Assembly (NCBI GenBank): GCA_933822405.4
Contig: CAKOGP040001838.1
Span: 1-16,229, forward strand
Source of the DNA: Cylindrotheca closterium
Lineage: Eukaryota; Bacillariophyta; Bacillariophyceae; Bacillariales; Bacillariaceae
Length of the DNA: 16,229 nt
Direction of reading: 5' to 3'
In this document: piece after piece, positions 1 to 8,107 of the stretch
How positions within the stretch are numbered: position 1 is the first letter of the stretch
How the letters are laid out: every line of letters starts with the position of its first letter
Translations under genes and position numbers: made by a program
Notes under the pieces: model-generated
Databases searched by the model: none
What the model was told of the DNA's origin: nothing
Seen by the model: the letters and a program-made list of their open reading frames with translations, nothing else

Positions 1-711
1 TCTCAAGAATCGTTCCTTGAAATGCATCAAGTTTTCTGTTGTTCCTTGCTTCATAGCAAAGAACTTTTGATTCGCTTCCCAGAAATCCAAGAAATCATAC
101 TCAGCATCAGCACTCTTCTTCATGAATCGTTCAATACGTTTCAAGAGTTCGATTGGATCTTCAAGAGTAGTCGTGAAATCGGCTTCACCTCGAAGCTTGA
201 TATCCATCGCCTTTGTCACAAACTTCAGCATGATGTTTGATTTGACGGTTCTCTTGTTTGTCTCAAAGTAGGCTGATCTTTGCATGTTCTTGTCGAGCTT
301 TGCAGGATAGAGAATCTTGTTTTGGGCCATCTCTGTTTCTCTTGCAACAGCTTCAGTTTGAGTTGGAGCGTTCAATCCTGGAGCGATTGCATTGAAGTTG
401 ATCAACTTCTCATCTCAAATTGATTTCACCATGTCGGAACATTTCATTCCAGAAGCTTGGATGTAGTCAATCACTCTTTCTTGGGCATCTTTGTACGATA
501 ATCTTGCCTTTCCATTGTTTTCATCTTTCATTGAAAATAGATGTTTCACAACTGTTGAACTTGAATTGCTCTTGACTTTCTGAGGAGTCACACGTCCTCT
601 TCCACCACCGGATGAAGAACGTCCCACCGTCAACGAATCACTCGCTCCTTTGTAGATAAGGCAGTGCTGTTCTTGACGTAAATTTGTTTTGTTGCCTTTT
701 GTGATTGAATG
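1..711 (-). pseudogene. Ty1/copia Gag N-terminal part, runs off left edge, one in-frame TGA
   Basis: On the minus strand a single frame is open from just after a TAA (712-714) to base 1, broken only by a TGA at 415-417. It encodes a Gly/Ser/Arg-rich start, then a Gag-like region with the copia Gag signature (KLRGEADF, LEDPIELLKRIERF, YDFLDFWEANQKFF). The same protein is encoded on the plus strand at 5306-5865, where the TGA position reads TGT (Cys), so the stop is a point change in an old coding frame. No ATG is seen in the open stretch; the first methionine codons lie well inside the conserved part, so the true start is unclear. Gag of this family forms the cytoplasmic particle that packages element RNA. 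This copy is better preserved than its sister, which has a 15-base and a roughly 64-base deletion relative to it. The family call is from recalled motif resemblance; the homology between the two copies is directly visible. Confidence 0.8.
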
Positions 712-893
712 TTAGAATAAAGCAAAATGTGCTCTATCGTGAGTGCCTTTAGCGCTCAGAACACACTCTGCAATCTATATTCGTAATTGACTGTACAACA
801 CTTTCACAACAATAGTTCTCCTGTGTCTAGGTATACTTTGAGTGAAATTGTTCCTATTTGATTAATATTTGGCTTGAATTGATGATTCAATCA
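702..893 (-). repeat. Candidate LTR of the minus-strand copia copy
   Basis: The block begins TGATTGAATG and ends GATTCAATCA, so it has TG...CA ends and 9-base inverted termini. The inverted match extends to a perfect 15-mer, CTTTTGTGATTGAAT at 696-710 against ATTCAATCACAAAAG at 885-899. It lies directly upstream of Gag and is repeated with Gag in the sister copy (5066-5259). Against a simple LTR border, similarity between copies continues about 12 to 20 bases past the outer end (AACTTACTTTTG is shared). The true edge may therefore be near 910, or the block may be a small inverted-repeat element. No partner LTR is in the window. Confidence 0.5.
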
Positions 894-1648
894 CAAAAGT
901 AAGTTTGACAATTAGCAATGCTTGGTTGGTTGATGCAGTTGTGCTGTTCGCATTTGTCCAGGTGTCTTCTTTCGTTGTCAGATCACCCCCAATGTTGGAT
1001 ATACTAGGATTTTTGAAGTACATATTTGGAGAAACGAGAAAAAGAGAATACATGTGAACGATAGAGAAATGATGTCAACTTATACCACTAAAAGTATCGG
1101 CTGATGCAAGTAAAATATAGCGCGTGGCAAGTCAGAAAACGGATCATATTTCTAATCATCCTGTTGATGAAGTAAGAAAGCAAGATTCAAGCAAGAATCA
1201 AAGTTGGATACTAACCAAAGTACCAACTAAAGTGGAAAGTGAACGGATAAGCAGATTGAACTTGCGGCATATCAGGCTGACATAGAGAGAACTCTGAGAA
1301 TTTCCACTGAGCTGCAGGAGAAAGAGTCAAAGTCAAAAGTTGACAGATTGTTCTCACTTTTTATCATATATTGCAAGCAATGAGTGAATTGGGTGATAAA
1401 GTAGGTTCTCTGATAGATCTATACACTTCTATATACTGTAAATTCATATACTTAGAAGGCGACAATACCTGGACAGCTAAATTGCAGTCAGTTGAACAGG
1501 TAGATTGCAGGCGGCAGTGGATGGCTTACTTCTAACATATATTATAAAAAGTCACTGATTCAATCTATCCTACAACTTGAAAGAATAGGAGCTGAATTGA
1601 ATTGAGGGTTGATATATTCCTACGGCTTGAAAGAATAGGAACTTGCTC
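894..1648. other. AT-rich stretch without recognised gene
   Basis: No supported coding frame is seen. The sequence is AT-rich with scattered stops in all frames. A 14-base direct repeat, TTGAAAGAATAGGA, occurs at 1577-1590 and 1627-1640, just before the Gag fragment at 1649, and may belong to that element's leader. No LTR ends could be assigned. Confidence 0.5.
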
Positions 1649-2203
1649 ATGATGAGTGGAAGATTTCAGAATACTGGACATGGTTCCAATGGAAGAAATG
1701 CTGGACGGAACAGATCGCAGCAAGGCCAAGGTAATGGTCAATACAATGGAAATAAGAGTGGCAATGGTAGCCCAAAAGAGAAGAAGTTTCATCCTCTGAC
1801 TAGAGGAAACATTCCCGAATTTAGCTTTGATGAAGTAAAGAAGACATTGGGGATCAAAATGTCAACAATGAAGATGGATCATATTGATGACATGATCCAG
1901 GGTGCACGAACCTTGAAGTTGTTCAATATTGAAAGTGTGAAGCCGACATTGGTATTGGTAACTGATGAGAGCAATCCTGATAAGGAGATAAAGAATGAAG
2001 AAAGAAGAACTAACTATCTGGCTGATTGAAAGGATTGGAAAGCCAGGAACAACACGTTTGATAACAATAAACGCAATGTCTATGGAATGATTATGAAGAT
2101 GTGCACCGATCACATGGCGGACAAGCTTGAGAGAGAAGCTGACTTTGAAAACAAACTATTCAATGATCCTGTGGAGCTATTGATGCGGATCAAGAAATTT
2201 ATA
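1649..2203 (+). pseudogene. Divergent Ty1/copia Gag N-terminal fragment, in-frame TGA, truncated
   Basis: The frame starts at paired ATGs (1649 and 1652) with a Gly/Asn/Gln/Arg-rich low-complexity region of about 45 residues, then a charged region. At 2027-2029 an in-frame TGA interrupts it; the same frame continues with KDWKARNNTFDNNKRNVYG and MADKLEREADFENKLF, then DPVELLMRIKKF. That last part lines up with KLRGEADF...LEDPIELLKRIERF of the copia Gag at 1-711, so it is a related but different Gag family. Similarity stops near 2203. The frame stays open to 2404, but the residues after IKKF look unrelated, so this is probably a truncation or deletion junction. It lies between the two head-to-head copia copies. 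I infer a dead remnant; the Gag assignment is by similarity to the neighbours and recalled family motifs. Confidence 0.6.
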
Positions 2204-2437
2204 TTTTGGTCTTTGCTCTCTGAATTTTTGTTTTTTGAATGGGTGGTATTCAACCCTAGTTTCTTGAAACTCCGATGCTGTGAGGCCACCATTAATTTTT
2301 TTCTGTTTTGCCCTTGTCAAATAAAACTTGAGCTCGCCACGTGCGTTTTGGGTGGTTGTTGGGTGCTTGGCCAGGTCATCAGCCAAAATCAAATCTTCCT
2401 GTAACCATTTATCTAAAAACGTTTGAGTTATAACTCA
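2177..2437 (-). CDS. Possible coding fragment, unknown protein (weak)
   Basis: A minus-strand frame of about 86 codons is open from just after a TGA near 2438 down to 2177. It has a balanced charged composition (for example LDKWLQEDLILADDLAKHP and ASEFQETRVEYHPFKKQKF) that reads more like real protein than neighbouring frames. There is no ATG near its start. Its 5' end overlaps the palindrome pair at 2423-2457 and its 3' end overlaps the Gag remnant. It may be a scrap of a gene or transposon that truncated the Gag fragment. I do not recognise a family. Confidence 0.2.
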
Positions 2438-2457
2438 AGGACAATGAGTTATAACTC
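2423..2457. repeat. Repeated palindrome GAGTTATAACTC
   Basis: The perfect 12-base palindrome GAGTTATAACTC occurs twice, at 2425-2436 and 2446-2457, with 9 bases between them. The first copy extends to a 16-base perfect palindrome (TTGAGTTATAACTCAA, 2423-2438). The spacing is 21 bases start to start, two helical turns. This suits a binding site pair, but no function is shown. Confidence 0.7.
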
Positions 2458-3505
2458 CCAACTTCAGGATTCCGTCTATTGATATGATTTGGAATTCAAA
2501 GTTTCTTAATGACCCTGCGACCATCAAATGACCCCTTGTTATTGACAGAATTACGATCAGAAAAGATCAAAAATGAAGTTGTTCTGTGAAAATGATATTT
2601 TTTAAAACTGAAATATATATAAAAGGCAGGGATCTCCCATTGAAAGACATCAGAATTCCCACAGTCCACCCCGCGCGGTACCAATTTTTGTCATTTGCTG
2701 GGTGTTCCAGCCAGTATTGGATTCGATAAATATTTGACAGCATCCTAAAAGGACTCAATATTCAGGGAACCAAGCACCATGAATAAGGGCCACCACAAAG
2801 CCCAATTTCATCACAAAGGGGTTTAATACGAGTTCCGCGATTGAAGGCTCGAATAATCAACCTGTTTTGAGTAAGATTCACAGACGAAAACATAGACAGA
2901 AACCTTTAATGGTTCCTTGTTGGCCAAAGCAGCAATAGGGAAGTCTGTTACAGTATAGTCATATATATGATGCTTTCAGATTCCGTGATTGTATATTCTA
3001 CTCTCATGGCAATACAATCAACCTTTTTGCACCTGTTTGAGACAATGACTTGATTCCAAAGGTGAAATGACTACTATTTACTACCTACTTATACCGGTAT
3101 AAGAAGTTGATTTAATCTGCCATCAGAGAAGACTGAATAATACTCAACAAAACAAAGCAGTACTCTATCTGCAGGATTGAAAAATCAGTTTCTATCATTT
3201 AATCTATCACTACCTCCTGTAGTACCAGACAATTTGAGTTGCCAACTTACCAGTGGATTCAGGGTAGCTAGAAGTGATCCTAGGGGATCTGCGGCACTTC
3301 CTCATGAGTGAGGGCTAGGGTGGGTCCTTAAGACAAGGTGTTTAGTTGTTTGATAAGACAAAGAGAAACTGTTAGGGCTGTGTGGAGCCTGGAACTAACA
3401 ACCCCCTAACATCATTTTAAGTCTGAGGAGAGTATTAATTTAGTGTGGAACAGAATTAGTCGAATGACCTGTGATTGGCTCATTGATCAGTAAGATGGGA
3501 GATGT
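2438..3505. other. Intergenic stretch, no recognised gene
   Basis: No frame of convincing coding character is seen. Items noted are a TATA-like string at 2614-2626 and an 8-base inverted repeat, TGTTAGGG (3370-3377) with CCCTAACA close by. TGTTAG...CTAACA resembles copia LTR termini but the two ends are only about 42 bases apart. Overall the stretch is AT-rich and probably decayed repeat DNA. Confidence 0.4.
2614..2626 (+). promoter_or_regulatory. TATA-box-like sequence
   Basis: TATATATAAAAGG matches the eukaryotic TATA consensus closely, with purine-rich GC-containing sequence after it. No supported gene follows within a few hundred bases, so it may be a relic LTR promoter or chance in AT-rich DNA. 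Confidence 0.2.
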
Positions 3506-4165
3506 ATGGGCATTTCTAGCTCTTCCTTAGTCTCAATCTCCGTCGTGTCAATTGCGGCGCTTTGCTTCAGTGAAGTACACAGTTGGCGGACGGAGCGAAG
3601 AGTGTTGACAAAGAGGGTGGAAGATGTGGAGAAGACATTGTTTGCATTGGGAGCATGTGGGATGATGGAGACAAAAGAAGGAGCATTGCTGCTCAGTCAA
3701 GACCGTCAGCTTTTTGCGTTTGCTTTTGTGTACAACCCACCACCTTTTATAAAAGATCCTCTGTCAAGGTCCTCCGTTGAGGCAACAAAAACTCCTCCGT
3801 CAAGGTCCTCCGTCAAGGTTGTCAAAAAATCCTCCGTCAAGGTCGGCATTGAGCCACTCTCCATGTGCAACATGTCATACGTTTATTCCTCCGTTGAGGA
3901 AAAAACATCAAATCTCTGTCGAGGTCCTCCATTGAGGTTAACACCAAATCCTCTGTCAAGGTCCTCCATTGAGGTTACAAAAACCCTCTGTCGAGGCCCT
4001 CCGTCAAGGTTAACATCAAATCCTCCGTTGAGGGTTATCAAAACAAATCCTCCATCAAGGTTATCTAACAATCCTCCGTCGAGGTCTACATATTGCCCTT
4101 CTAGTTGCAATATGTTACTTGAAACAACTGTTTTTCGCGCTCCGTGCTTAAGCCGTCTGTACTAA
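3506..4165 (+). CDS. Hypothetical ORF built largely on a short DNA repeat
   Basis: A 219-codon frame starts at an ATG (3506). Residues 1-25 are Ser-rich then hydrophobic (SLVSISVVSIAALCF), which could pass as a signal peptide or membrane segment. Residues 26-70 are charged and helix-like. From about residue 84 the frame is translated from the CCTCYRTYRAGG repeat and gives PPSRSS/SSVKV-type runs. The opposite strand is also open across part of the repeat (3883-4110), giving LDGG-type repeats, so openness here follows from the repeat and is weak evidence of coding. No family is recognised, and no neighbour suggests a role. Only the N-terminal 70 residues have any coding look; the whole could be a chance ORF. 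Confidence 0.2.
   Translation: MGISSSSLVSISVVSIAALCFSEVHSWRTERRVLTKRVEDVEKTLFALGACGMMETKEGALLLSQDRQLFAFAFVYNPPPFIKDPLSRSSVEATKTPPSRSSVKVVKKSSVKVGIEPLSMCNMSYVYSSVEEKTSNLCRGPPLRLTPNPLSRSSIEVTKTLCRGPPSRLTSNPPLRVIKTNPPSRLSNNPPSRSTYCPSSCNMLLETTVFRAPCLSRLY
3758..4084 (+). repeat. 15-copy interspersed 12-base repeat CCTCYRTYRAGG
   Basis: Copies start at 3758, 3771, 3794, 3807, 3831, 3888, 3913 (first base changed), 3926, 3950, 3963, 3985, 3998, 4022, 4049 and 4073. Several are arranged as couplets 13 bases apart (3758/3771, 3794/3807, 3913/3926, 3950/3963, 3985/3998), with AT-rich spacers containing AACAAA or TTAACA between couplets. Many copies are small dyads (CCTC-N4-GAGG). This is a degenerate minisatellite or clustered binding site, read directly from the sequence. 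Confidence 0.85.
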
Positions 4166-5045
4166 TAACTAGTTTAAAGTCAATTTTGGACCCAAGCTTT
4201 CCTGTCTCCTTCGTTCTCAGCCTACTTTTTCCCATGCAGATTTCATCCTTCCCTCTCCAAGATGGATCTCCCTTGCCTGAATATGATTTTTACATCTTCT
4301 ACTAGTCTTTCTATATTTAGAGTTCTATCACTACCCACTAACCCCGCAAGCGCCCTGATCAAAAACTTTTCTTCCCTTTATTTCCCATTCACACTTCCCT
4401 CTCCACTTGCTGACATGCCATTTCAATGGAATTCCCTACACCCAAGCAACGCAAAGAACGCCAACAACGCAGACTTACCTGAAGACATCAACTTCACAGT
4501 CAAATCACCAACCTTCTGTGCTGTCTCGGTTTTGACGTACTCTCTACAGACCGTTGGTCATCCGGCCAGACTTCCAACGTACTTCCAGCAGATGCTACAT
4601 CTTACGCTCTTTTTAACAGACGCGTTTGTTATACTCCTATCGGTTACTCAATATTTCAGGCCTAACTATTATTGGCCCTCCTAAGTACTTTGATTGTTAC
4701 TAAATATTTCAGCACTGTTACTGAATATTTCAGGCCAAAGCTTGGCCAAACCAAGACTAGATAGCGCACCTAAAACCACTATTCTAATGCTCACAATTTC
4801 ATTATCAACTGATATCAAATCCCTTTGATCTAGGTTAAGTCAGGTTTTCTGCCCTCTTGTCCCAGGCAGCAACATGCCGCCAGATCTGGACCTTGCCCAA
4901 GACGTCCCTGAAGACCTTCTTGTCCTTTCACCCCACGAACATCTTTCATGCCTTTCTCTTCAAGAATAGGAGTGGAAGAAGCCTTTTTGTTCATGAGACC
5001 CTCGTCTATCACACCAGTTTATTGTCAAGGGATTTTCCAAGGAAA
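4166..5045. other. Intergenic stretch with a small direct-repeat cluster, no recognised gene
   Basis: A plus-strand frame at 4262-4684 (140 codons from an ATG) is open, but its sequence is Ser/Leu/Phe-rich without recognisable motifs and the region is pyrimidine-rich. I do not support it as a gene. The stretch also contains the three-copy repeat at 4643-4733 and ends where similarity to the left-hand copia begins, near 5046. Confidence 0.4.
4643..4733 (+). repeat. Three direct copies of GTTACTNAATATTTCAG
   Basis: Seventeen-base copies lie at 4643-4659, 4696-4712 and 4717-4733, differing only at the seventh base (C, A, G). The first and third are followed by GCC. Spacing is 53 then 21 bases. 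They could be remnants of a local duplication or a binding-site cluster. Confidence 0.7.
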
Positions 5046-5065
5046 AATCGTTGAACTTACTTTTG

Positions 5066-5259
5066 GGATTGAATCATCAATTCAAGTCAAATATTAATCA
5101 AATAGGAACAATTTCACTCAAAGTATACCTAGAAACAGGAGAACTATTGTTATGAAAGTGTTGTACAATCCATTACAAATTTGGGTTGGAGAGAGTTTGT
5201 TCTGAGTGCCAAAGGCACTCACAATAAAGCACAATTTGCTTTATTCTAACATTCAATCA
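5066..5259 (+). repeat. Candidate LTR of the plus-strand copia copy
   Basis: This is the sister of 702-893, in opposite orientation and similar along its whole length. The left end reads GGATTGAATC, so the TG start is changed to GG; the right end is ATTCAATCA. It contains two consecutive hairpins (5204-5220 and 5223-5245), the second including AATAAA. The leader to Gag follows (5260-5305). Flank similarity to the other copy extends about 20 bases upstream, so the outer border is approximate. No matching 3' LTR lies in the window, consistent with the element being cut off near 10738. Confidence 0.5.
5204..5245 (+). promoter_or_regulatory. Double hairpin with AATAAA in the LTR
   Basis: GAGTGCC-AAA-GGCACTC (5204-5220) is a perfect 7-bp stem. 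It is followed after two bases by AATAAAGCA-CAATT-TGCTTTATT (5223-5245), a perfect 9-bp stem with the polyadenylation hexamer in its 5' arm. The sister copy keeps degenerate versions. A structured R region with a poly(A) hairpin is known in retroviral LTRs; using that role here is inference. Confidence 0.45.
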
Positions 5260-5305
5260 CAAAAGGCAACAAAACAAATTTACATCAAGAACAGCACTGC
5301 CTTAT

Positions 5306-6160
5306 GTGACTCCTCAGAAAGTCAAGAGCAATTCGAGTTCAACAGTTGTGAAACAACTATTTTCAACAAAAGATGAAAACGATGGAAAGGCAAGATCGTC
5401 GTACAAAGATGCCAAGGAAAGAGTGATTGACTACATCCAAGCTTCTGGAATGAAATGCTCCAAAGACATGGTGAAATTGATTTGTGATGGGAAGTCAATC
5501 GACTTCAATGTGATCGCTCCAACATTGAATGCTCCAACTCAAACTGAATCTGTTGCAAGAGAAACAGAGATGGCCCAAAACAAGATTCTCTATTCTGCAA
5601 AGCTTGAAGAGAACATGCAAAGATCAAACAAGCAAATCATTAAGTCAAACATCATGCTTAAGTTTGTGACAAAGGCAATGCATATATCAAGCTTCAAGAT
5701 GAAGCTAATTTTTAGACTACTCTTGAAGATCCAATCCAACACTTGAAACATATTGAACAATTCATGAAGAAGAGTGCTGATGCCAAGTATGACTTCTTGG
5801 CTTTCTGGGAAGCCAACCAAAAGTTCTTTGCCACTATTGCAGGGAAGTGGATTACTATCCAAAGACGGTCAGCAAAGCACAAGATATGTTGAAGATTCAC
5901 ATGGATGTGATTAAAAAATCCGGGAGTGAACCTGTACCAAGGAAAATACCAACCTAATAAAGAGAAAGGGAAAGGGAAACCAAAGGATGGAAAGAAGAAG
6001 GCAGCATGTTATGTATGTGGCAATGAAGACCATATGTCTCCAAAATGCCCAGACAGACTGCTACCAAAGATCCAATGGAAGAATCAGGATCAATATGTCA
6101 ACTATGGGAAGAAGCTCAATCTGAATCAGATTGGAGCAACTATTCCAGCTACTGTTCCAG
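5306..6160 (+). pseudogene. Ty1/copia Gag with CCHC zinc knuckle, frameshifted and split by a DNA transposon
   Basis: The frame opens at 5306 in the conserved region (VTPQKVKSNSSS) with no ATG; about 64 bases present in the sister copy are missing just upstream. The protein matches the minus-strand Gag at 1-711 almost throughout. A 2-base insertion near 5682-5690 shifts the frame, after which TTLEDPIQHLKHIEQF and YDFLAFWEANQKFF follow in another frame. Further shifts occur before the C-terminal piece at about 5929-6160. That piece is Lys-rich and then carries C-x2-C-x4-H-x4-C (6007-6048), the Gag RNA-binding zinc knuckle, followed by a NYGKKLNLNQIGATIPATVPV tail. The gene is interrupted at 6161 by the piggyBac element and resumes at 8127. 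It would act in particle assembly and RNA binding if intact; it is dead as written. I am confident of Gag because of the knuckle and context. Confidence 0.85.
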
Positions 6161-6179
6161 TTATTGTTTAGTCGGGGCG
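6161..6179 (+). repeat. Left terminal inverted repeat of the piggyBac element
   Basis: TTATTGTTTAGTCGGGGCG pairs with 8108-8126 with a single mismatch (sixth base, which reads T/C in TTATYG). The core GTTTAGTCGGGGCG is perfect. The inverted similarity can be stretched outward to GTTCCAG with a 3-base gap on one side, which may be chance. Confidence 0.8.
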
Positions 6180-6196
6180 ATCGCACTCGCGCATAG

Positions 6197-6415
6197 GGTG
6201 TGACACCTCGACCCCAATTTTGCCGGCATGAATCTCCCTCAGATTAATCATCTAGTAATTACTGTCTACTACAAACATGTGCGCCATCCTTCAACGATTC
6301 CAACGCCGTACTGGAAGCTGGTATCCGACCTACGCTTCAAAAGTTGCAGTAGGGTTTTCACGTGGACCCGGCAAAATGTGTTACACCTCGACCCAAAATG
6401 TGTCATACCTCGACT
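6197..6415 (+). repeat. Left subterminal repeats GTGTNACACCTCGACC
   Basis: Three copies: GGTGTGACACCTCGACCCC (6197-6215), TGTGTTACACCTCGACCC (6377-6394) and TGTGTCATACCTCGAC (6400-6415). The core is the complement of the CGAGGTGTGACAC motif at the right end. Such repeated subterminal motifs are often transposase-binding sites in DNA transposons; that role is inferred. Confidence 0.7.
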
Positions 6416-6444
6416 TTAAGTCCGCAACCACACCAACAAAAACC

Positions 6445-7904
6445 ATGCCTCCGGTCCGTCAAACTCAACCAAACGAAAGCGTACAAACATCTACTGGTGG
6501 TCAATTACTACCAGATGGCTCTGTTCTTGTCCCAGGATGCACTGGACCTAGACGAGCTTGACGACCACAGCATTGAGAACGAGGAAGACTTCCAACACCT
6601 CAATTGTGAAGCCGAAGAAGCACAATTGGAACGAATGCTACAATTGTGTGTTGTTGGCAAACCCAAAGGCTCCAAAGACGATCACTGCATCAAAAAGAAA
6701 GATCTTATTATGAAACTGATGGACCTAGAGCCTGATGTTAAGATCGCTGGTCTTCCTCCCGGCCACCAAGACCCAGCTCCTGAACCAAGAGTCGCCACTA
6801 GTGAGATTCCATTTGTTCAAGTCGACAACCCAGGAAAATGGCCCCACGTGATCTACCGAGGCAAGGTAGACAAGTCTAAAAAGTACCAAGGCCACAAGCT
6901 ACCGGCTGGTGCCAAATGTTGTCCTTTTGTGAATGGACAAAGAGCATGCAATGGATGGGAGTTTCACTATGGTCCTTGGGAGCACAATCATGAAGAAGCA
7001 GGATCCAATGCTTTCCGGAGTGGCGCTACAATGCAAAACATGTTTCCGAATAGCCAAATGGGATCCTTGAATGCCACCACACTCAAGAAGCTTGGCCTCT
7101 CCTATCTGTGACCCCAACAGGTCCGGAATCGACGAGGATCCACGCAAAGGCATCCGCCATGACTCTTAGTTGATGGCGACACATCAAAAGGGTAATCAAG
7201 TACAACGACAACAACAAGAGCTTCACTCGTGGGCATGCTTGCTACAATCCTGCACACAAGTATGACATGGCATATCGAGTCATTGTTGATAACTGCAACA
7301 GCTTGACACTGCATGCAGAGCTTGACCAATGTTGTGACGAGATGACATGGAAGTTCATGGGATATGGGGAGAGTGGCCTAGTCAAACGGATTGTAGGTAA
7401 GAAGAAGAACTTTGTGTTGGACTGTCAAGAAGCGCTTGCTAATGTTTGCTAAACATCAATTGTATCTAATACCTACACTTGGTGGTCCTTGCGTCAGGGA
7501 AGCCTGGAGTTACCAAAGGAGGTCAAGTCACGATTGTAACTGATGCGTCTCGGTGTTGTCCACGAGCATATATCCATCGCCACAACTTGCATCATCGTCC
7601 TACAGGATTTGGTGCACAAGGGCCAAATGAAGTCCGAATGATTGCAGCGATGATCTCTACCATGATCTCCAAGGAAGATGGCGATGGCAGGATCTTCAGG
7701 GAGCCCCCTCATTTGGTTCTGGACAACTTCTTCTCGGGGTGCAACTCATGCTCGGTAGATTGGCATAATGCCAGCATCTTTGGATTGGGGTTTCTAGACT
7801 CGACGTCCCTCGCATCCAAGGAAGGAGTCAAATGGAATATGCCATCTGACAATGCAAAGATGGCAAACATGAAGTACATTGAGGCAATAAGTGAACCAGA
7901 ATAG
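6445..7904 (+). pseudogene. piggyBac-like (DDE_Tnp_1_7 type) transposase, one intron, frameshifted and C-terminally truncated
   Basis: A likely start is ATG 6445 in an ACCATG context (MPPVRQTQPNESV...). The frame shifts between 6505 and 6550, after which an acidic region (ALDLDELDDHSIENEED) follows; ATG 6514 is an alternative start already in the second frame. A conserved pre-catalytic region includes GWEFHYGPW and FRSGATMQNMFPNSQ, then KKLGL. After a one-base shift near 7100 comes SPICDPNRSGIDEDPR. A stop-bearing stretch follows, then LDQCCDEMTW, which holds the presumed first catalytic Asp. Splicing out 7397-7497 joins GESGLVKRIVG to KPGVTKGGQ. VLDNFFSG (around 7720-7740) carries the second catalytic Asp. 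The usual third Asp region and Cys-rich tail are not seen, so the frame ends short at 7902-7904. The enzyme normally cuts and pastes the element at TTAA. With several lesions this copy is inactive. Family identification is from recalled motifs and is strong. Confidence 0.8.
7397..7497 (+). other. Spliceosomal intron, 101 bases, in the transposase
   Basis: The donor is GTAAGA at 7397 and the acceptor GTCAG ending at 7497, with CTAAT/CTAAAC branch-like strings at 7438-7454. Removing it joins G(7396) to GG(7498-7499) as one Gly codon and gives KRIVGKPGVTKGG in one frame, matching the family. Unspliced, the frame ends at a TAA about 50 bases into the intron. Confidence 0.85.
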
Positions 7905-8027
7905 GACTATGCTATCGTAATTACCTTATTTGTATTATTTATTGGCGTTCTGAGTGTATTTGGATGCGCTAAAGTGTAGTTTGATGCCCTAATGTCTTGC
8001 GATTGATGCAATGGAAAGTGTCAGAAA

Positions 8028-8091
8028 TTCGAGGTGTGACACATCAACGAGGTGTGACACCTCGAATTTTCACGTGCAAAATTCGAGGTGT
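8028..8091 (+). repeat. Right subterminal dyads of the piggyBac element, including a 14-bp hairpin
   Basis: CGAGGTGTGACAC occurs at 8030-8042 and 8048-8060. The second is part of a 17-base palindrome with one central base, CGAGGTGTGACACCTCG (8048-8064). Overlapping it is a perfect 14-bp inverted repeat, ACACCTCGAATTTT (8057-8070) with AAAATTCGAGGTGT (8078-8091), separated by CACGTGC. CACGTG is itself a palindrome, an E-box/G-box core. All of this lies within 100 bases of the element's right end. Confidence 0.85.
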
Positions 8092-8107
8092 CTGACAATC
8101 CTTCGGC

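Noticed and set aside
696..899. Independent 204-base MITE with 15-bp inverted ends
   Set aside because: The block recurs together with the Gag leader in the second copia copy and lies just upstream of Gag, so an LTR is more likely. No target duplication seen; kept as an alternative in the LTR entry.
3370..3411. TGTTAGGG...CCCTAACA as LTR ends
   Set aside because: Only about 42 bases apart and no repeat partner or element features nearby.
4262..4684. 140-codon plus-strand ORF
   Set aside because: Pyrimidine-rich, low-information sequence with no motif; length within chance expectation for this window.
6505..6550. A second intron ending at TTCTTGTCCCAG in the transposase
   Set aside because: The acceptor-like string is good but no donor gives a family-like join; a simple indel or the alternative ATG 6514 is as likely.
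6277..6561. Separate gene in the left end of the piggyBac
   Set aside because: It overlaps subterminal repeats and its last part is the N-terminus of the transposase in another frame.
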